The position numbers and the translations under genes are program-made. The notes beneath the pieces are model-generated. The model made no database searches. It was not told the origin of the DNA and saw nothing but the letters and a program-made list of their open reading frames with translations. DNA of 64,000 bases from Peribacillus deserti (GTDB lineage: Bacteria; Bacillota; Bacilli; Bacillales; DSM-1321). Every line of letters starts with the position of its first letter. Within the stretch, counting starts at the first letter, position 1. Below are positions 8,805 to 17,399 of this stretch, piece by piece. Where the stretch lies: positions 124,001 through 188,000 of the forward strand of contig NZ_JAFBFI010000001.1 of assembly GCF_016909175.1 (NCBI RefSeq), in the 5' to 3' direction.

Positions 8805-9356
8805 ATGGCTAGAAAAAAACGAGTCTGGTATCCGGGTGCAGCTTATCATCTCATCTGCCGCGGCAACCGCGGTGCGGATCTGTTCCTTGACGATAAGGAC
8901 CGGAACACCTACTTAAGTATGTTAGAAGAAACAAGGGAAAAATATGAGTTTTTCCTTCATTCCTATTGTTTAATGAGTAATCATGTTCATTTATTGCTGC
9001 AAACCATTAGTGATCCAACAGGTTTAATCATGAGTAAATTAAATACCCGCTATGCCATTTATTTTAACAAGCGCTATCAACAGGATGGACATGTTTTTCA
9101 AGGAAGATACTATGCACAGATGATTGATTCCATTGAATATCTGGTTCAGGTCAGCCGGTATATCCACCTTAATCCGTTAAAGGCACAGCTTGTTGAAAAG
9201 CCGGAGGATTATAAATGGAGCAGCTACCAGGCGTTTTTACAAGGAAAGCCAGACAAACATGCCACTCCTGCCAAGATCCTGCTTTATTTTAACAGCCCCC
9301 AAAACTACAAGCTATATGTAGACAGCAGAGCAGGGGACACAACAGAAACCCATTAA
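8805..9356 (+). CDS. REP-associated tyrosine transposase (RAYT, Y1/IS200-like)
   Basis: A 183-residue HUH endonuclease. The HUH motif is HVHLLLQ (about residue 66), preceded by CLMSNHV. The nucleophile Tyr is likely within QVSRYIHLNPLKA (about 123-135), typical of the RAYT branch. The N-terminal GAAYHLICRGNRG is also diagnostic. Y1 transposases cut single-stranded DNA at hairpins. Two REP-like palindromes lie on each side (8682/8736 and 9417/9496), the standard RAYT-REP arrangement. It looks intact, with ribosome binding site AAAAGGAG. RAYTs are usually domesticated rather than self-mobile. Confidence 0.9.
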   Translation: MARKKRVWYPGAAYHLICRGNRGADLFLDDKDRNTYLSMLEETREKYEFFLHSYCLMSNHVHLLLQTISDPTGLIMSKLNTRYAIYFNKRYQQDGHVFQGRYYAQMIDSIEYLVQVSRYIHLNPLKAQLVEKPEDYKWSSYQAFLQGKPDKHATPAKILLYFNSPQNYKLYVDSRAGDTTETH

Positions 9357-9416
9357 AAGAACGTATTTCCTCATTATACTACATTTCAAACGGCAGACCC
9401 ATTCAAATGCAGCATT

Positions 9417-9516
9417 GGGAAATAGGGGACAGTCCCCGCCTGAGAATGTGTCAAAAGCTTAATGCAGCAGCAAAAAAAGGGTAACCTGAGCACTCGGGAA
9501 ATGGGGACAGTCCCCA
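9417..9516. repeat. Pair of REP-like palindromes downstream of the RAYT gene
   Basis: GGGAAATAGGGGACAGTCCC at 9417 and GGGAAATGGGGACAGTCCCC at 9496. The GGGAAAT arm is on the left here but on the right (ATTTCCC) in the upstream pair, so the copies mirror each other across the gene. Confidence 0.85.
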
Positions 9517-9643
9517 CAAAAAAAGTTTTTAAAGTTTTTTGGTTTTTATGTTTAGTTTTGTTAAGGGCGGGTAAAAGTGAGTTATAGGCATCTTGTGCGG
9601 ATAAAAAAGAAGCAGCTGAGAAAACAGCAAAGGGGATAGCATA

Positions 9644-9778
9644 TTGAAGGCTTTTAGTGGATTATGTACGTCTCGTTCGAGAGAGACGAAGAAACCTTTA
9701 TTAAAAGAGTACTTGACTAGTGAGAAAAGGCTGACGAAAGAATTTTTAGACAAAATGAAACGTGTTAATTATAAATAA
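9644..9778 (+). CDS. Possible 44-residue basic protein
   Basis: TTG start behind AAAGGGGATAGCATA; the product contains TSRSRETKKPLLKEYLTSEK and is highly charged. It is followed at once by a strong terminator, which supports a transcribed gene. No family recognised, and the non-ATG start keeps this tentative. Confidence 0.35.
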   Translation: MKAFSGLCTSRSRETKKPLLKEYLTSEKRLTKEFLDKMKRVNYK

Positions 9779-9780
9779 AA

Positions 9781-9818
9781 AATTCCTGAGCTGATTAGAC
9801 CGCCCAGGAATTTTTTTT
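9781..9818. terminator. Terminator between convergent genes
   Basis: AATTCCTGAGC / GCCCAGGAATT stem with eight T on the plus strand; the minus side is A-rich, so it may serve the YknX-like gene too. Confidence 0.8.
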
Positions 9819-9823
9819 GTCTT

Positions 9824-11056
9824 TTAGCCTTCTTTGATTCCCGTTAAGAACGGAATCAGCCATTTCTTGTCTTCAAACATATCTATAAATTCACTCATAC
9901 GCACTTTACCTGCATGCAATGGAGTGAAAAAAGGACCTTTGTTCTCCACAACTTCCTCCGGCTTCAGCACGACCGCATCTCCAGCCTTCAGCCCTGACTT
10001 GACCTCTCGTTTGCCGCCGGATGCAGCCCCAGCTTCAACCTTCGTTTTATGCACCAATCCGTCCCGTCCCAGCACATATACATAGTGCTTTTTCTTCTCT
10101 TTAAAAATAGAGTCTTTCGGTACAATGATGGCATCCTTAACTTCTTTCGTGATAATTTGAACCTCCACATGTGAGCCGATCAGTGTGAAAGGCTTTTGAT
10201 TTTCAATGGAAGCTGTGTACGTATATTGGCTTTTCTTTTTAACATGTGGTTCCATTTCGGGAGTGGAGGATACATCGGCCAGTTCTCCGGATGATTTTCC
10301 TTTTCCTTTTTGGGCTGAAACTTTTACCTTCATGCCTTCTTTTACCGCTTTACGGTGGTTTTCTGAAAGAATTCCCTCAACAGAGGCAGCTGAACTGGAA
10401 ACCGTAATGAGCGGATTTTTTAGATCCTGGCGAATTTTTTGTACGGTACCGTCTATTTCACTCTCTACTGTAACTTCAGATTCGGAAGTGCCGAGTGAAG
10501 AAAGCTGTGTATCAATGCTTGAAAGCTTGGACTCTAATCGCGACTGATCCGCTTCAAGCTGATAGATCTCCTTTTCAATTTCAAAAGCTTTCAAATCATC
10601 TTTGTTCGTCTCTGCTTCTACAGTGTCCGAGGCAGCTGGCGTATTGCTTTCGATAGAAGACTGATAGCTTGTCAGACTTTGTATATGTGTTTCCGTACTA
10701 TCAATCGCACCCTGCACAGCCGTTTTTTCCGCCTCTAATCGGGCAGCGAGCTCGTCACTGTTCTCAGGAATAAAAGAATACAGAGGAGTACCTGTCTTTA
10801 CTTCCTCTCCTTCCTTCACAAGAAACTTATTAAAGCTTCCTTTTTCAGGATCATGCTGGACGAATTGCTGCTCGGAGGGGACCACCACACCTTTGGAAGG
10901 GAGCGTTCTAGCCAGATCTTCTTTTTTAGCCTTTTTCCATGTTTGCACATAAGAGGTGCGCTTTATTTTATTATCTTCTTTATATAGTAAAAATAGATTG
11001 AGCCCAATAAACAGGGCAAGGACCGCCGCAATTAATATCTTAAGCGTTTTATTCAC
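9824..11056 (-). CDS. Efflux membrane fusion protein, YknX/MacA-like (HlyD family)
   Basis: A 410-residue adaptor: an N-terminal membrane anchor (LKILIAAVLALFIGLNLFLL), then a barrel-sandwich half-motif, a long helical hairpin (about residues 100-190, LEAEKTAVQGAIDSTETHIQ onward), a second half and a C-terminal beta barrel (AIIVPKDSIFKEKKKHYVYV). Family members couple an ABC exporter to the wall space. In B. subtilis YknX works with YknW, YknY and YknZ against the SdpC toxin; here a YknW-like gene is directly upstream but no YknY/YknZ ATPase or permease follows. Confidence 0.8.
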   Translation of the reverse strand: MNKTLKILIAAVLALFIGLNLFLLYKEDNKIKRTSYVQTWKKAKKEDLARTLPSKGVVVPSEQQFVQHDPEKGSFNKFLVKEGEEVKTGTPLYSFIPENSDELAARLEAEKTAVQGAIDSTETHIQSLTSYQSSIESNTPAASDTVEAETNKDDLKAFEIEKEIYQLEADQSRLESKLSSIDTQLSSLGTSESEVTVESEIDGTVQKIRQDLKNPLITVSSSAASVEGILSENHRKAVKEGMKVKVSAQKGKGKSSGELADVSSTPEMEPHVKKKSQYTYTASIENQKPFTLIGSHVEVQIITKEVKDAIIVPKDSIFKEKKKHYVYVLGRDGLVHKTKVEAGAASGGKREVKSGLKAGDAVVLKPEEVVENKGPFFTPLHAGKVRMSEFIDMFEDKKWLIPFLTGIKEG

Positions 11057-11070
11057 TGAGTTCTCCTCCC

Positions 11071-11733
11071 TTACAGAAACTTTCCAAGATTAATAGCTAA
11101 CAAGACAGCTTGTATGATCCAGAACAACATATGAAGAAGAATGAGAAGCAGCAGGATGAAACCTGGCTTTTTCTCCGAAAGTGAACGAAACATATAAAAT
11201 TGGAAAGCGATAATCGCAATCTGGAAAACGGATATCTGCCCTAGGAAAAATCGCAGCGGATCGAAATCCGTCAGATAATGTCCGATTACTCCAAATGAAA
11301 GAGGAGAGGCAGATGTTCCTATTCCTGCAAAAATAGCCATTAGCATAGAAACAGCCTTACTTACAAGTCCGATCGTAAGCGCGATCAGCTGGACAGCCAG
11401 AATTTTTTTATATTCGATATCAAAAAGGATGTGAAAAAATAACCCGAAGAAAAAGAGAATAATACCTGCATATAATAACCCGGATAAAAGCTGGCCGCAG
11501 AGAAAGACTAGCTTGGCTGTCTCAAATTCCGAGGGTGATAGTCTTGTAATCTGGCCGGAAAGCGATTCGGACCCTATACCGAGAAATCCGCTTAATGTGA
11601 ATAAAAAAGCACTTGAGAGAAGGGCGAGGATGATCCGTACCCATAACCCTGATAAAGCTTCGGCGCTGCTTAATCCATAACGGAAAATATTGGGCTCCGC
11701 CATACCCTTTAAAACTCGCACACGATACACCAT
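11071..11733 (-). CDS. Yip1-domain membrane protein, YknW-like
   Basis: A 220-residue integral membrane protein. The start is the ATG behind GGAGGAG (MVYRVRVLKGM); the longer frame would begin upstream of that ribosome binding site. About five hydrophobic segments are visible, including VRIILALLSSAFLFTLSGFL, LLSGLLYAGIILFFFGLFFH and a final FILLLLILLHMLFWIIQAVL. Position and topology match YknW, which helps assemble the YknXYZ toxin-resistance exporter. It lies between an RRNPP regulator and the adaptor in one operon. Confidence 0.7.
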   Translation of the reverse strand: MVYRVRVLKGMAEPNIFRYGLSSAEALSGLWVRIILALLSSAFLFTLSGFLGIGSESLSGQITRLSPSEFETAKLVFLCGQLLSGLLYAGIILFFFGLFFHILFDIEYKKILAVQLIALTIGLVSKAVSMLMAIFAGIGTSASPLSFGVIGHYLTDFDPLRFFLGQISVFQIAIIAFQFYMFRSLSEKKPGFILLLLILLHMLFWIIQAVLLAINLGKFL

Positions 11734-11773
11734 GTTGAACTCCTCCGTATAAACGGGCACTTTGCCCTAAATA

Positions 11774-12655
11774 TCAGTTCTCTTTTAAAGCATCAATCCT
11801 GTTTTTTATGTAGTCGATATGATGCAAATACTTTTGCACCTCAAATATAAAAAGGGAGCGCTCATAATAATAAATAGCCTTTTCAAATAGTTTCATTAAT
11901 TCGTAATTATACCCCATATTATAGGAAAGTTCGCCAAGAAGATACATATAATCACGCTTAATCAACCATTCTATAGCTTCCTCGCAGCATGCGATCGATT
12001 TCTCATAGAGCTCGGCTTTTGTTAAGGCCTTTGATAGATTAAAGTGAAGTCTCGGTATGAGGGTCCAGTCTTTCAGATTCAGACGATTATTCATATATCT
12101 CTTAGCCCGTTTAAACGTTTCAATAGCCTCAGGTATGCATTTCTCATCCATATATATAACTCCGATAGACATGATGATCGCCAGCTCATCCTCTGTCCAT
12201 ACATTATCATTACTATGACTAAGGCTCAGAGCTTTCTGTAAGGTTTCGAGCGCCAGTTCTGGGTTGCGGTCCAGGCTGTACTCGTAGACTCCTTTATTCC
12301 ATAGAAGAAGCTGCTGATTTTCTTTGCTGCTTGTAAAAATAGGATTGTTCATTTCAGATTTTACAATCTCTTTAACGTCTTCATAATTTTTGTTCCTTCG
12401 AGCCGCGGCAAGTTGTTTTTTTACTTCTTCCGCGTAATCCTGGCGCTGGCTTAAGCCGCTTTCAAAGAAATAGTTTAGATCGAGACCAAGTCTTTTGGTA
12501 ATTTGATAGAGTGTTGGAGCAGAAGGATATACCTCCCCCTTTTCAATCTTGCTGATTTGTGCCTGACTGCAAATGCCTTCGCACACTTCCTTCTGGGAAA
12601 GGCCCAGGTGCGTTCGCACCTCACGTATTTTATGTCCAATTAAGGAAAAGTCCAT
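11774..12655 (-). CDS. RRNPP-type regulator: XRE HTH plus TPR domain (PlcR/NprR-like)
   Basis: A 293-residue protein. Residues 1-65 are an XRE helix-turn-helix (IGHKIREVRTHLGLSQKEVC, then AQISKIEKGEVYPSAPTLYQ). The rest is TPR-like (NKGVYEYSLDRNPELALETL; LSYNMGYNYELMKLFEKAIY). This layout is that of PlcR/NprR/Rap-family quorum sensors, whose TPR domain binds a short imported peptide. It heads the YknW/YknX-like operon, which it may control. I find no cognate peptide gene within 500 bp. Paralogues lie at 31694 and 63553. Confidence 0.85.
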   Translation of the reverse strand: MDFSLIGHKIREVRTHLGLSQKEVCEGICSQAQISKIEKGEVYPSAPTLYQITKRLGLDLNYFFESGLSQRQDYAEEVKKQLAAARRNKNYEDVKEIVKSEMNNPIFTSSKENQQLLLWNKGVYEYSLDRNPELALETLQKALSLSHSNDNVWTEDELAIIMSIGVIYMDEKCIPEAIETFKRAKRYMNNRLNLKDWTLIPRLHFNLSKALTKAELYEKSIACCEEAIEWLIKRDYMYLLGELSYNMGYNYELMKLFEKAIYYYERSLFIFEVQKYLHHIDYIKNRIDALKEN

Positions 12656-13010
12656 TTTTGAACATCTCCTCCCTAATATTCATATAATTATATAATAGTG
12701 GATAATAGGGTATAAACTACCAAAAAACAACCCTATTACAACTTTAAAGTGTAAATTTCGGTAATTAATAGAGTTTTGCATAAATTTTAAATTATGATTA
12801 AATAACAGTAATGATTCGTTATTTCTTCTATTAACAAAGGAAAGATGAAATTTTACTCTTTCTTCCATGTTAATCTAATCCAGCTTTTATGAAAAGCAGG
12901 ATGCCGGGAAGAACTAACAGAGTCACAAATCGCCTTTATTTGTAGTTAGTATTTGTTCTTCAAACCCTTAGTTTTAGTACTCGACACTTGGAACAGGCGA
13001 AAGTCTGTCC
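12656..13010. other. Intergenic region upstream of the regulator
   Basis: AT-rich DNA with an ATATAATTATATAATAG stretch just upstream of the regulator start; a similar stretch precedes the paralogue at 32605. I see no convincing gene here. Confidence 0.4.
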
Positions 13011-13016
13011 CACTTG

Positions 13017-13046
13017 CCCGCAGGCAGCGCTCCTGCGGGATTTTTT
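13017..13046 (+). terminator. Strong hairpin with U tail
   Basis: CCCGCAGG / CCTGCGGG stem with seven-base loop followed by ATTTTTT; no obvious upstream gene on the plus strand, so it may insulate the next gene. Confidence 0.7.
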
Positions 13047-13058
13047 ATGCCCTTTTGC

Positions 13059-13139
13059 GGGGACTGTCCCTATTTCCCTTATTTCCCGAACACAAATCCT
13101 GATATACCAACGGGAAATGGGGGACAGTCCCCATTTCCC
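13059..13139. repeat. REP-like pair, second copy a near-perfect palindrome
   Basis: Copy one at 13059-13078; copy two at 13112-13139 has both arms, GGGAAAT ... ATTTCCC, around GGGGGACAGTCCCC. Confidence 0.85.
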
Positions 13140-13201
13140 GTTTTAGCTTCTGGTTGAAAGGGAACACTGTTAAAAATGGCGGTAACGGGAGGTGTATAGG
13201 G

Positions 13202-14656
13202 ATGTCTAATTTTACGGAGAGAGGGAATGAGATTCAGGATTTGGTGATTCATGAGTCGCTGGTTCAGCTGGTTTTTCCTTTTACAATTGAGCGGACTTTG
13301 TCTGAAAATCTTGTGGATGAGCTGATTCGCAAGGATTATCGATTTTTTCAAATTCAGGATGGGGATATGGAGACTGCCTTTTATGGCAATCACCGAGTTT
13401 CGCATCGTGCGCTTGAGAAGAACTTTCTCCCCAATATTGAACCGCTGCTTTACCCTCCTTCCTATAAAGAACGTCATGCCTTCCGAAGATTCTCGAAGGT
13501 GATCAACCTTGATTGCGAAATGATTTCGGAGCATGTTCAGACAGCTTTTAAAATTCTTTCAATTGATGTGATTATTTGTCCATTCAAAATTGGAATGATT
13601 AACATGCGAGTGGAGCTTCCGAAGGACATGCCGATTTCAGAAGCACTGGAATTCGTAGATATCATCCGCGTGATGGAGCCTATTCTTGAACCGGAAATGC
13701 AGACAGACATTGTGTACCAAGGACATACATATAAGAAAATGAAGGACTTTATATTCGAAGAGGTCTGTCCCTTCCTGATCGACTATATGGATACATATCA
13801 AGCGGGATCTACTTACTTCGGAAGTCTTCCTTTTTTTATAGACGAGCGGATGTATGTGGTCGGATTCTTTGCCCTTCCGGAAGAGTCCAAAATCAGCCCG
13901 CAGGATCTATACCGCTTCGGACATGTGAACGGGTTTGATACAAGAGGCGAGCCATTCATCGGAGCTTCTAACCTAGACTATATTAAAAGCTATCTCAAAA
14001 AGCATACATATGACAGGTGGGCGGACGAAACCTTTTATCTGGTGAGCGAATATATTTTCGCCTGCATTTCCACAGGAAACAAAGGTTTAAAGAATATGCT
14101 GGCGAGCCAGATGTATGGAGAATATTATTACGCCTTCCTGCTGTTTTATTATTACAGAATTGCTCTTATGAAATTAACCTACGATCAGTCGCAAATCAGC
14201 ATTGAAACAAAGGAAACAGGAATAGAGGACTTGATTGTCAGCATCACAGATTTCTCCTCCAAGTTCTATTATCCAGAGGTAAACAGCAGGGTATCCGGCC
14301 GGGAAATCTTTGCAAAGGTAAAAGAAATCTACAACATTGAAGAATTATACAGACAAGTCAAGAACACACTGAATGACCTTTATCAAAACCAGGATAAGCT
14401 CACCACGAATCGAAACAATTACCTGCTGCAAATCCTTACAACCTATACAGTCATAAGCGGAATCTACGGAATGAACCTGGTTATACAAGACTGGGAAGGA
14501 CGAATCAAATGGAGTAAAATTCCGAAATACTCCTTCTTCGAATGGATCTCCCTCATCGTCGCCATCTCCGGAATAGCCATCGGCACCATGCTCGCCTTCC
14601 AGGCACTCTGGAAATACCTGGCGGAAAAACGCCGGCGGAAGAGGAAGGTCGTATAA
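13202..14656 (+). CDS. CorA-like membrane protein (divergent metal ion transporter)
   Basis: A 484-residue protein; ATG behind CGGGAGGTG chosen over the longer frame from 13154. It has a large soluble N-terminal region and only two C-terminal membrane segments: one after YGMN (near residue 422, GIYGMNLVI), the other FFEWISLIVAISGIAIGTML. The GMN signature just before the second helix of a two-helix C-terminus is the hallmark of CorA-type Mg2+/Co2+ channels. The N-terminal half is far from standard CorA, so substrate and function are uncertain. Confidence 0.6.
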   Translation: MSNFTERGNEIQDLVIHESLVQLVFPFTIERTLSENLVDELIRKDYRFFQIQDGDMETAFYGNHRVSHRALEKNFLPNIEPLLYPPSYKERHAFRRFSKVINLDCEMISEHVQTAFKILSIDVIICPFKIGMINMRVELPKDMPISEALEFVDIIRVMEPILEPEMQTDIVYQGHTYKKMKDFIFEEVCPFLIDYMDTYQAGSTYFGSLPFFIDERMYVVGFFALPEESKISPQDLYRFGHVNGFDTRGEPFIGASNLDYIKSYLKKHTYDRWADETFYLVSEYIFACISTGNKGLKNMLASQMYGEYYYAFLLFYYYRIALMKLTYDQSQISIETKETGIEDLIVSITDFSSKFYYPEVNSRVSGREIFAKVKEIYNIEELYRQVKNTLNDLYQNQDKLTTNRNNYLLQILTTYTVISGIYGMNLVIQDWEGRIKWSKIPKYSFFEWISLIVAISGIAIGTMLAFQALWKYLAEKRRRKRKVV

Positions 14657-14673
14657 TCCGATCCGCTAAAAAA

Positions 14674-14773
14674 GTGGGGACTGTCCCTATTTCCCGAACC
14701 GCCAAAAAAACCGCTATCCCTTGAGAGATAACGGTTTTTCTTTATGGGGAATGGGGGACTGTCCCCATTTCCC
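14674..14773. repeat. REP pair flanking a terminator hairpin (BIME-like)
   Basis: REP copies at 14674-14695 and 14746-14773 enclose an AAAACCGCTATC ... GATAACGGTTTT hairpin (14706-14740). The second copy overlaps the 3' end of the alkaline phosphatase gene. The same architecture recurs at 38686-38775. Confidence 0.85.
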
Positions 14774-16400
14774 GAGGGATGTAGAACTTTCCGCCGCCAT
14801 AGACGGTTATGCCAGTCTGCTTTACTGCTTTGCCGTTGTTGTAGTGGAAGTTTTTGTGTGCCGGGTAGGTTAGTTTAACGCCGGGTCTTTCGGCCACAAG
14901 AATTGGGTTGGCTGAGTCAGTGTCATCAATTCGCACGCTATAGCCTTTATTCCGGTAAAAATCGGCTGCAACTACAAACTTCTCTTTACTTAATGCGGCC
15001 AGATCAATTCCCCAAAACCCTGCCACCAATGGAGCGATATCAATATTATTAATTAAGCCAGTCGGTCTGCCGGGTCCAAATGCATACAGAAACACATCTT
15101 CGCCTGTATGCCCATAGGTTGTAAATCCAAGCTTAGCCCGTTTTCCTAACAGCCGTGTCAATTCCTTGCCGACCTGAAGGTCACTGCCAGCACGCTCCAG
15201 CCGCTGCCACTCATCTCTAGATAGATGGTCAAGCCCATACATGCCGGCCACTTCACGCAGATTAGAACGGTCCTTTTTCAGGAGCCACATCGCTCCCTCA
15301 AGCGTTATCTTGGCTTTCTTCAAGGGCTTAATAAACGCTGAAGGCTCACTCACTGCATACGTCTTGTCTGTTTTCCGGCTCCCGATCGTCAGCCCGCTGT
15401 TGCCATGGTCTGTCACAGCAATAACAAGGGTTTCCCCATCTTTTTTCGCAAAATCAACCGCTTGCTTCACCGCTGCATCAAAGCTCAGGATTTCGCTGAC
15501 CATGCCGACCGGATCATTCTGATGTGCGGCCCAGTCCACTTTGCTTCCTTCTACAAAAAGAAAGAACCCGTCTTTATCCTTTTTCAAAGAACTCAAGGCC
15601 TTGCCTGTCATTTCAGCCAAACTGGGCTGCTGAGGAAAAAACTGCTTCCGGTCAAACTCATTAGCGATGGCCGTCGGAGAGAAGGCGCCCCATAGCTTTC
15701 CAGGGCTGGCCTGTTCCATCATGCTTTTCTTGTCTGCAAACACATACCCGCTGTTAAAAATAGTTTTTACTAAATTCTCGCCATCGCGGCGGCTCTCTGG
15801 CAGCAGATATTGCAAACCGCCGCCAAGAACTACATCCAGCCCCTGGTAAACCTGCTGTTCAGCAATATCCTCCATTAAGGAACGATTCGCCACGTGTGTT
15901 GAAAAGGCAGCAGGGGTCGCATGCTGGACAGGGGAGGTGGCTACAATTCCTGCTGCTTTGCCTGCCTTCTTTGCCGCTTCCAAAATCGAGGCTGCCGGCA
16001 TCAGACTCCGCCCAAGCTGTTCTGGACTTATCGTCCTTTCTTGCTCCTTATTTCCGTTATTTCCATCACTGATCATTCCCCTTCCATCAGCAGGCGCCAT
16101 ACCGATGGAGTGAACAATCGATTTCCGCCCCGTCGCCAGGGCAGTGCCGGCTGCAGCCGAATCAGTAATGGCCGAGTGGTAGCTGTACGTCCTTGCTCCT
16201 CCTGCCAGAATGTCGTCCAGTGCAAGCTTCCCGCCTTTATACCATCGAGCCAGGGTCACAGCATCTGAATTGGTTCCGTCCATCACCATCATAATAAAAT
16301 TTTTTGGCTTTTTTGCTGTATTTGCCTCCGCATCCATATTTCTGGGAACACAACCGAATAACAAGGCAAATGTCAGAGAAAAAATGACAAACCGTTTCAT
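14742..16400 (-). CDS. Secreted alkaline phosphatase (PhoA superfamily), lipoprotein
   Basis: A 552-residue enzyme that releases phosphate from monoesters outside the cell. Signal peptide MKRFVIFSLTFALLFGC with lipobox-like LFGC. FIMMVMDGTNSD holds the first metal ligand; TDSAAAGTALATG carries the Ser nucleophile (about residue 80). FVEGSKVDWAAHQND, VTDHGNSG and TYGHTGEDV supply the remaining ligands. The C-terminus REMGTVPHSP is read from a REP palindrome, so the original stop was probably displaced by the repeat. The gene is isolated, with no obvious Pho box that I could find. Confidence 0.9.
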   Translation of the reverse strand: MKRFVIFSLTFALLFGCVPRNMDAEANTAKKPKNFIMMVMDGTNSDAVTLARWYKGGKLALDDILAGGARTYSYHSAITDSAAAGTALATGRKSIVHSIGMAPADGRGMISDGNNGNKEQERTISPEQLGRSLMPAASILEAAKKAGKAAGIVATSPVQHATPAAFSTHVANRSLMEDIAEQQVYQGLDVVLGGGLQYLLPESRRDGENLVKTIFNSGYVFADKKSMMEQASPGKLWGAFSPTAIANEFDRKQFFPQQPSLAEMTGKALSSLKKDKDGFFLFVEGSKVDWAAHQNDPVGMVSEILSFDAAVKQAVDFAKKDGETLVIAVTDHGNSGLTIGSRKTDKTYAVSEPSAFIKPLKKAKITLEGAMWLLKKDRSNLREVAGMYGLDHLSRDEWQRLERAGSDLQVGKELTRLLGKRAKLGFTTYGHTGEDVFLYAFGPGRPTGLINNIDIAPLVAGFWGIDLAALSKEKFVVAADFYRNKGYSVRIDDTDSANPILVAERPGVKLTYPAHKNFHYNNGKAVKQTGITVYGGGKFYIPREMGTVPHSP

Positions 16401-16770
16401 TCACCATCATCCTTTTATTTACAACATGTTTGTGTTTATATTTCGAAAAAAATGGTAATTTTATTCACTTTTTCTTAAGTGGGAAATCGAAAACAGAAGA
16501 GATGAAACCCTGGTTCATTTATCTGGTTAAAATAAAAGCTGGCGGCTGCAAGAGCGATCTTGGAGAGCACAAACTATAGCAGGCAAGACTTTGAAGTATA
16601 AACCCCGAGGTTAGAGGGTGAGCTAATTGTTATTCAACGAAGACCTTTTTCAGGAATCTAAACTAAATGTAGAAAAAATGAGTAAATAGTCGGAATATGT
16701 AGATTAATATTATTGGGAATTTAGTTATTTTTACCAATACATAGGGTAAATCTCCTAATGAATACGTTTG

Positions 16771-16848
16771 AGAAAAGCAAACCTATTGAAAGGTAGGGAC
16801 GCAAAACCACAGATCTAAAGCAAAATGCCAGGATGGCTGGGTTGCCGC
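16771..16848 (+). ncRNA. Cyclic di-GMP-I (GEMM) riboswitch
   Basis: AAAGCAAACCTATTGAAAGG, then TAGGGACGCAAAACCAC, AGATCTAAAG, ATGCCAGG and GCTGGGTTGCCG follow the order of GEMM-I conserved elements: GAAA tetraloop, GGGACGCAAARCCAC and the closing GGGTTGCCG. It ends 17 bases before the start codon of the SinI-like gene and abuts its ribosome binding site, which suggests control of translation, although I did not fold alternatives. Confidence 0.9.
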
Positions 16849-16865
16849 GAAAAGGAGAAAATAGA

Positions 16866-17042
16866 ATGACTCTGCCGAAAGAAATTGATCAAGATTGGGT
16901 TGCTTTAATGCTTGAGGCCAAAAAAGTGGGTCTGTCTCTTCTAGAAGTTCAAAGTTTCATCCGGGGCGGCCATCCATTAGTCTTATCCAGTGAAGAGAAG
17001 GAAAATTCCATTCAAAGAGAGATTGTTACTTCTGCCTTGTGA
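16866..17042 (+). CDS. SinI-like antirepressor
   Basis: A 58-residue protein: IDQDWVALMLEAKKVGLSLL followed by EVQSFIRG corresponds to the Sin dimerisation segment (B. subtilis SinI has DQEWVELMVEAKEANISPEE). SinI disrupts the SinR tetramer and so relieves repression of biofilm matrix genes. There is no HTH, so it is the antirepressor form, not SinR, and no sinR is adjacent. Start: ATG after AAAAGGAG. Control by the upstream c-di-GMP riboswitch would connect biofilm commitment to the second messenger; that link is inferred. Confidence 0.8.
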   Translation: MTLPKEIDQDWVALMLEAKKVGLSLLEVQSFIRGGHPLVLSSEEKENSIQREIVTSAL

Positions 17043-17148
17043 TTCAAAATTATGCAGCCATTTATTCTTATACGAGTATTGAGCATTCATTTATTTTCTA
17101 CATAATTGCTTCTTGTCAGGCTGCTAAACCTTATGGTTACTAATTCCC

Positions 17149-17198
17149 AACACCTCTAATGCCGTTATAACCAATACGGCTGCTAGAGGTGTTTTTTC
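17149..17198 (+). terminator. Terminator of the SinI-like gene
   Basis: AACACCTCTA / TAGAGGTGTT with an inner GCCGTT/AATACGGC pairing and six T. Confidence 0.9.
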
Positions 17199-17399
17199 TT
17201 ATGCAGAGGGAAGCCGGTTGATTTTCAAGTAGTATGTAAGAAATATAGAGTAACTACTTAATAATTCTAATATGCAGCCGATATCTATTTGTATTAAATC
17301 AATAGAAAAGGAGGTGCCGAAAAACAGGTTATTCATACGCTTAATCCATCAAGAACTAATAGCCGCCCTTGTCTTCTGGAATAAATAATGGGGGAATAA

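Noticed and set aside
9529-9753. Minus-strand frame opposite the small basic protein
   Set aside because: No start context; it overlaps the REP copy and the plus-strand frame with the better ribosome binding site.
12680-12868. Minus-strand frame of 62 codons upstream of the RRNPP regulator
   Set aside because: AT-rich chance frame without ribosome binding site; no signal-peptide-plus-tail structure expected of a signalling peptide.
17313-17391. GTG micro-ORF behind AAAAGGAGG upstream of the subtilase
   Set aside because: The GTG overlaps the ribosome binding site itself, so spacing is impossible, and the product has no recognisable feature.
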